From Streblospio benedicti (taxonomy: Eukaryota > Annelida > Polychaeta > Spionida > Spionidae), in assembly GCA_019095985.1 (NCBI GenBank), contig CM032669.1:29333993-29397992 (forward strand): a DNA stretch of 64,000 nt, in the 5' to 3' direction. The stretch's first letter is position 1. The number at the start of each line of letters is the position of its first letter. The position numbers and the translations under genes are program-made. This document shows positions 47,003 to 64,000 of this stretch, in pieces. The notes under the pieces were generated by a model. It was not told where the DNA came from. It saw nothing but the letters and a program-made list of their open reading frames with translations, and did no database searches.

Positions 47003-50000
47003 AATTTAAACCAAATACATTAAAGGTGGTGTCAACATGAATTTATTGCCGATGCTCAGTTTTTCACATGAATTTACTTGTATTAGCCATTGAATTAACA
47101 TATTTGGTACTTTTCCAAATATTTTGATATAGTACACATATATTTGTATATTGTGTGATATAACCTCTATAAGAACTCATTCAAAAATGCTTCTTTCTGC
47201 GTCAAAATAGTGCTTCCATCGAACAACCACTCCTTTCATGACGTCATCGAAGATGGAATCCCCTCAATATATCGCACCTAACCAGGCTGACGTTTCCAAA
47301 ATTATGCTAGACGGTTAGATTGTAATATATGAGCAAAATCGAAAATCTGGTCAGTAATAACAGAGCTACGTGCAAAATTCAGCATCATTGTTAAGAAACC
47401 TGACCTGCAAAGTGACAGTCGAGTAATTAATGTCTGCTAAGAGCCGCTCTTTTGTTGATTCTGAGTCAATTTTAAATTCAATAAGTGCCAGGGCCCTAGA
47501 CCTGTATATATAAGAAAACTGCAAACAAATTTCTGGTGATATTTTATTTGTGAATCAAATAATATACCTGATAAGAAGAAAATCATGTAAATCTACTTCT
47601 ACAAAGCGGAAAAATCTTTTCAACTATTATTACACAATTCAAATAGCGATAATTTTAAAAACGTAATCATTTGGATTAATCATTGAACTTTTATAAAAAG
47701 TAGAATATAAACAGTAAAATAACAATGCAAGTAAATATAAAAAAAATATTTATAATAAAACAGACTTAACAATAAATTTCTATAAATTTTAAGATAAAAA
47801 TTTTGATAAATATCCACAAGCATAATGCTGTTAATGCTGCATTAAAAATTTCATAATACGCCTGGAATGATCGTAGTTACCACAAACAGGCTTCACAATG
47901 CACTAATAATAATAAAGAATTCAACAAATTTTAGAGGTTCACGAAACCATCATTGTTCACTAATTAATAACTTCCAACACAAACAATCCTCTCACAACTC
48001 ATAACACACAAAATAAATGCAATTATTTCTAAAAATTGATGTTAAAAATCAGCAGATTAAAACGAGTATCATCACAAATTAACATAGTGGAATTATTTTA
48101 AAGCATAATCATAATACTTGCAGTTCACATCTGTTGCGTATAATAATCTCATCACATGAAAACAAAATATATAAAATTCAAACTTTGGCAAATTTGTGGG
48201 AACAATACGATTCGCAGTTCTCTGCTATGACTAGACTTCACTATGCTAGCTAGAAGCTAGGTGCTAAGTAATTATCAGCTAGAAGCTCGGCTCTAGGCAA
48301 TTATCAGCTTTTCCAACACTCAACAAGTCTTCAAAGACATGAAATATTTTCAACAATAGCACAGAGATAATACTCTTAAATGATTAACATTACAAAATGC
48401 AATTTTGACAAGGTTTTAAATTGTAGTATGCTAGTATGCTACTTATCAATGTTTTTACATCTTTGTAATACATAAATATTCTTAAGCTTATGTTCTACAT
48501 CTTGAAGACTCATTGGAAGTTGCAATATTCTACAATGCAACACAGTCACTATTCATCTACAGTGCATTTTCACCGTAGTAAAACATCAGAAAGCTAGAAT
48601 TAAGTCCAAGTAAGCAAAAATGCCATTTCCAGCTCACTACTACTGTGTGTGCATTTGACTTCTACAAATCTTGACCAAGAATGTGCATCATCAGACACTG
48701 TGTGGTCAACATAGATCAATAAACATTGTGATATGTTTCAAAAGACTTCAAAAGCAAAAAAGCAGCAAAACTTGCAAAAAGCACAAGACATACATTTTTT
48801 AAATGTGAATATAGAATCATATATAAACACCTTTTAAAGGCCAACAGATAGTAACAATAAATCAACAGAAGCAGTTTTAAAGGCCAAACGGTACATAAAC
48901 AGGGGCCAAGCCCGTGCTCACCATACTCATTATCATGTAGTACAAACCCTGTATGGTGCAGTATCACTAAATACAGTACTCATTGTGATATGTGATAAAA
49001 TGTATGTTCGTAAATGTGCAGCAGCAGAGCGTAAAAATAGACTGAATGCAGCATCATTCAGTAAAGCAGAGATCAGAGTGATTTGAACAGTAATCTTTGC
49101 GAAATGTTAGAAAAGAGAAAATCAGAGCTGCACATTTTACGACATTCACACTTTCGAACAACTACAGTGATATATGTGGCAGTGGAATGAGTTTATCATA
49201 CACCATCAGGACAAAGCTCAGCAAAAAAGACAGATGCTGATCAGAGGGCTTATAAAATGTTCATATCATATAAACAAACAGAACAAATGCAGTAAAACTA
49301 GAACCATAATTTAGTATCTGATTTGATTTATAATTTTTTTATATTATGGCTATTGATGAAATTGTAAAATTCTATTACAAGTCACCACAAAATATTGCAG
49401 TTTTGCCTTCTATGTGACAAGGTGAAAAAAATTCTATTGTTCAAAATTAATTGCTTTTACATAAATTGCTTTGTATAACATTGAGGGCTTTTTTGCTGGT
49501 CAGTTTCACAAATATGAAAAAGTCGTGTGTTTAGTAATTTGCCTTCCTCACTTCTATGAACTTTAATGCATGGTAAATTCTCCCACCTCAAAATCTAACA
49601 TCAACAAGAAAATAGAGTACATATAAGTGAAGCTTTAGATCTAATAGAAAAATTATGTGGAATGATTAACACTGAGAATCAAACATTTTAAAAACACAAT
49701 AAAAGTTTGGGGAAAAAAAGAAATAAATAAGTTTCATTTGAATTTGAACAATTCATTATTAGTTCAACCCATAGGCTATCTAAATGCCACAATATAAGAG
49801 GTATTGATAATTTGATTTCACAAATATAATAGTGAAATGATTTTTAGAGACGAACGCATGTCTAAATTTTTAATTTGTTGAAATGGATTGAAAATATAAA
49901 TACTTATTCATTCTAATAAATGTTGGACGCTTGAAACTCTGTATTATGGCATCAGACAGCTGGGAAAGGGCAAACAATTGTAAGTTTATCATTTCAAAAT

Positions 50001-51800
50001 CATGTGCATGTCATTGACAAACATTTCATCTTGTTAGTTTCTTAATATTGTTCTGACGTTTCAAAACAGGATATAAATATAATATCATCATGTGTAACAT
50101 TGATGTAAATACAATCAGTTAAGTATCCGTCAACCAACAGATGACCGCTGTTACACAGATGTAATGGTCCAAAACAACAATAACAACAGAACATTCAAAA
50201 TCGCCAAAAGGCACCTAACAACTGTATAAAAACGTAAATAAACTAATCAAGTTTCTATCGCATGACTAAATTTGCAGCATAAAACAGCAGAATCACAAAC
50301 GTTGATTCTAGAGGGAAAAAAAGAAACACATTACATGTTCACAGGAAAAAGATTGAAAAGTGTAAATGTAAAATATGATATGGTGCATAGGTGATCGTGT
50401 TAAAAGTGCATAGAAATTGAGAAAAAACTTTTTTTTATCACAGTATAACAAAGAATTGTCATTATTTTATACTACATTTTGATGACCAACTCGTATTTAG
50501 CAAAAAATGGGAATATAGCTTGAAACCCAACATTATAGAATTACAATGATTCTGTTTTATAAAAAATGTAATACAATATATGACAATTTGAGAATCTAAA
50601 ATATTTGTTATACCATGATGTATTACATTTTGCAATCATGAGCAAAAGCCTATTATATATACAATTCTAAAGTTTTGTACAAGATTAAGTCTAATAAAAT
50701 GTGTATAATATCATTTCTAGCTACCTTCAAAGCACAATTGGTGCAAACGTGGAATCCAAAATGTTCAAATCACTACATCTTTGGGACTTGTCATGATCTG
50801 ACATAATCAATTCTCTTACATCAGGAACTCTTACGTAGGAATCTTTAAGATCCTTATTTGAACTCAAACTCATTTCTTAACAAACTTTGTGATTTCTGCA
50901 TGGTGACTATTCATCACTCCAACTATGGTGCATTAGATATGATAAATACAATAAAGTGTTCCTATGATCTACTTCACAAAAAAACATGTCCTTTTGATCA
51001 GGGTCTGAGATTTGCCAGTAGTCTACTGTCATTATCATCATGTAAAATAAATACTGAAAATGCTAACTTTGTAAAATGGAAGCTGCGCAGACAAAATGTC
51101 AATGAATACTGGTAAAAATAATAATCAAAACGTCAAAAATTAAAATTCAAGTTGTTCATTGTCCCTGTGCAAAAATCAATTGACTATCTGTAATCTCATT
51201 TTACGCATGTAAAGCAGAAAAACAAGTTTCAAAGCTGTTGGAAAAATGTGCATTGTAAGTTTTTATGTCACGGAGTACTATAAATTTAAAGACAAAACAT
51301 CAATACTGATTGCAGTCAAACTGATATGTAGTACAAAGGTTATGCTTTGAGCATTCTGAACAAACATTGGTTGCTTGCAAGTACCATCAATTTCATTTCT
51401 ATAAGAATTATGTGACAATTTTGTGCATCTAAATATCAGTGCATGCAGAATGATTGGGCGTGAATAATTGAAACTTTTTGGCAATAGCGTCATTTCCCCA
51501 TCACTTCGCCTCACCCTCCTCGCGTTCAATATCATGTATCCAATCTGCAAGAACTTTGCTCAGGGAAATATTTCTAAAAAGCAAATAGGAAGAAAATCTG
51601 TATTTCTATTTCTAAGCGATGACTTTTAATGCTTTCTAGTTATCTAATCTCACACAATGTCCATCCCGACTTCTCCATCCAACATCAAATCACTGGAGCA
51701 TCTATGCAAGCAAGATGCCCCATTTCTACCTATTCAGAGACACTACTGAGTTTGGTTTTAAGAGCCACGGCGTCTTCAGATCCCTAAATAACATGCATGA
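47003..51800. other. long AT-rich stretch without a gene
   Basis: No domain, splice-bounded exon or obvious repeat was identified. Short open frames are random. It may hold downstream regulatory DNA or the 3' UTR of the minus-strand gene starting at 51822, but nothing shows this directly. Confidence 0.5.
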
Positions 51801-51821
51801 CGTGGCGGACGGTCCTGATGG

Positions 51822-64000
<12,179 letters not shown>

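Overview
This is a window of an AT-rich animal nuclear genome. It has spliced genes with GT-AG introns, long gene-poor stretches and many decayed LINEs, DNA transposons and foldback elements. There are no operons or prokaryotic features. Gene content (p62/SQSTM1, NF-YA, relaxin/insulin-like peptides, a complement-control-like exon) and the repeat types fit a marine invertebrate, perhaps an invertebrate deuterostome such as a hemichordate or amphioxus. The sequence alone does not fix the species. A run of exactly 100 N (15609-15708) is an assembly gap of unknown true size.

Layout. 0.3-0.5 kb: one exon of a probable CCP/sushi-domain gene that runs off the left edge. 0.6-16 kb: mostly repeats, namely two related LTR-retroelement fossils, a LINE reverse-transcriptase fragment, a Penelope-like GIY-YIG remnant, several inverted-repeat elements and possibly one short first exon near 7 kb. 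16.1-32.6 kb: a direct segmental duplication carrying two three-exon insulin/relaxin-like peptide genes (128 and 126 aa), with LINE and MITE debris between and within the copies. 34.2-35.3 kb (minus strand): NF-YA, two coding exons. 39.5-42.7 kb: complete six-exon p62/sequestosome-1 (431 aa) with a TATA promoter, followed by a 550-bp foldback that may lie in its 3' UTR. 44.9-47.0 kb: a decayed hAT-like transposon containing a nested tRNA-like inverted repeat. 51.8-64.0 kb (minus strand): the 3' part of a gene I do not recognise. It has at least nine exons, two diverged copies of one module, two CtBP-type motifs and a long disordered tail; LINE and other repeat insertions sit in its introns.

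The genes do not form an obvious pathway. NF-YA is a general CCAAT-box factor, p62 is a selective-autophagy receptor, and the twin peptide genes encode secreted hormones. The most unusual features are: (1) the peptide twins, whose promoter/exon 1 and exon 3 (A chain) are nearly or exactly identical while exon 2 (B chain) has diverged; (2) the non-canonical A-chain cysteine spacing; (3) the p62 DTGE/LIR arrangement and cysteine-glycine-rich exon; (4) the unrecognised duplicated-module gene. All splice models are read by eye and untested against transcripts.
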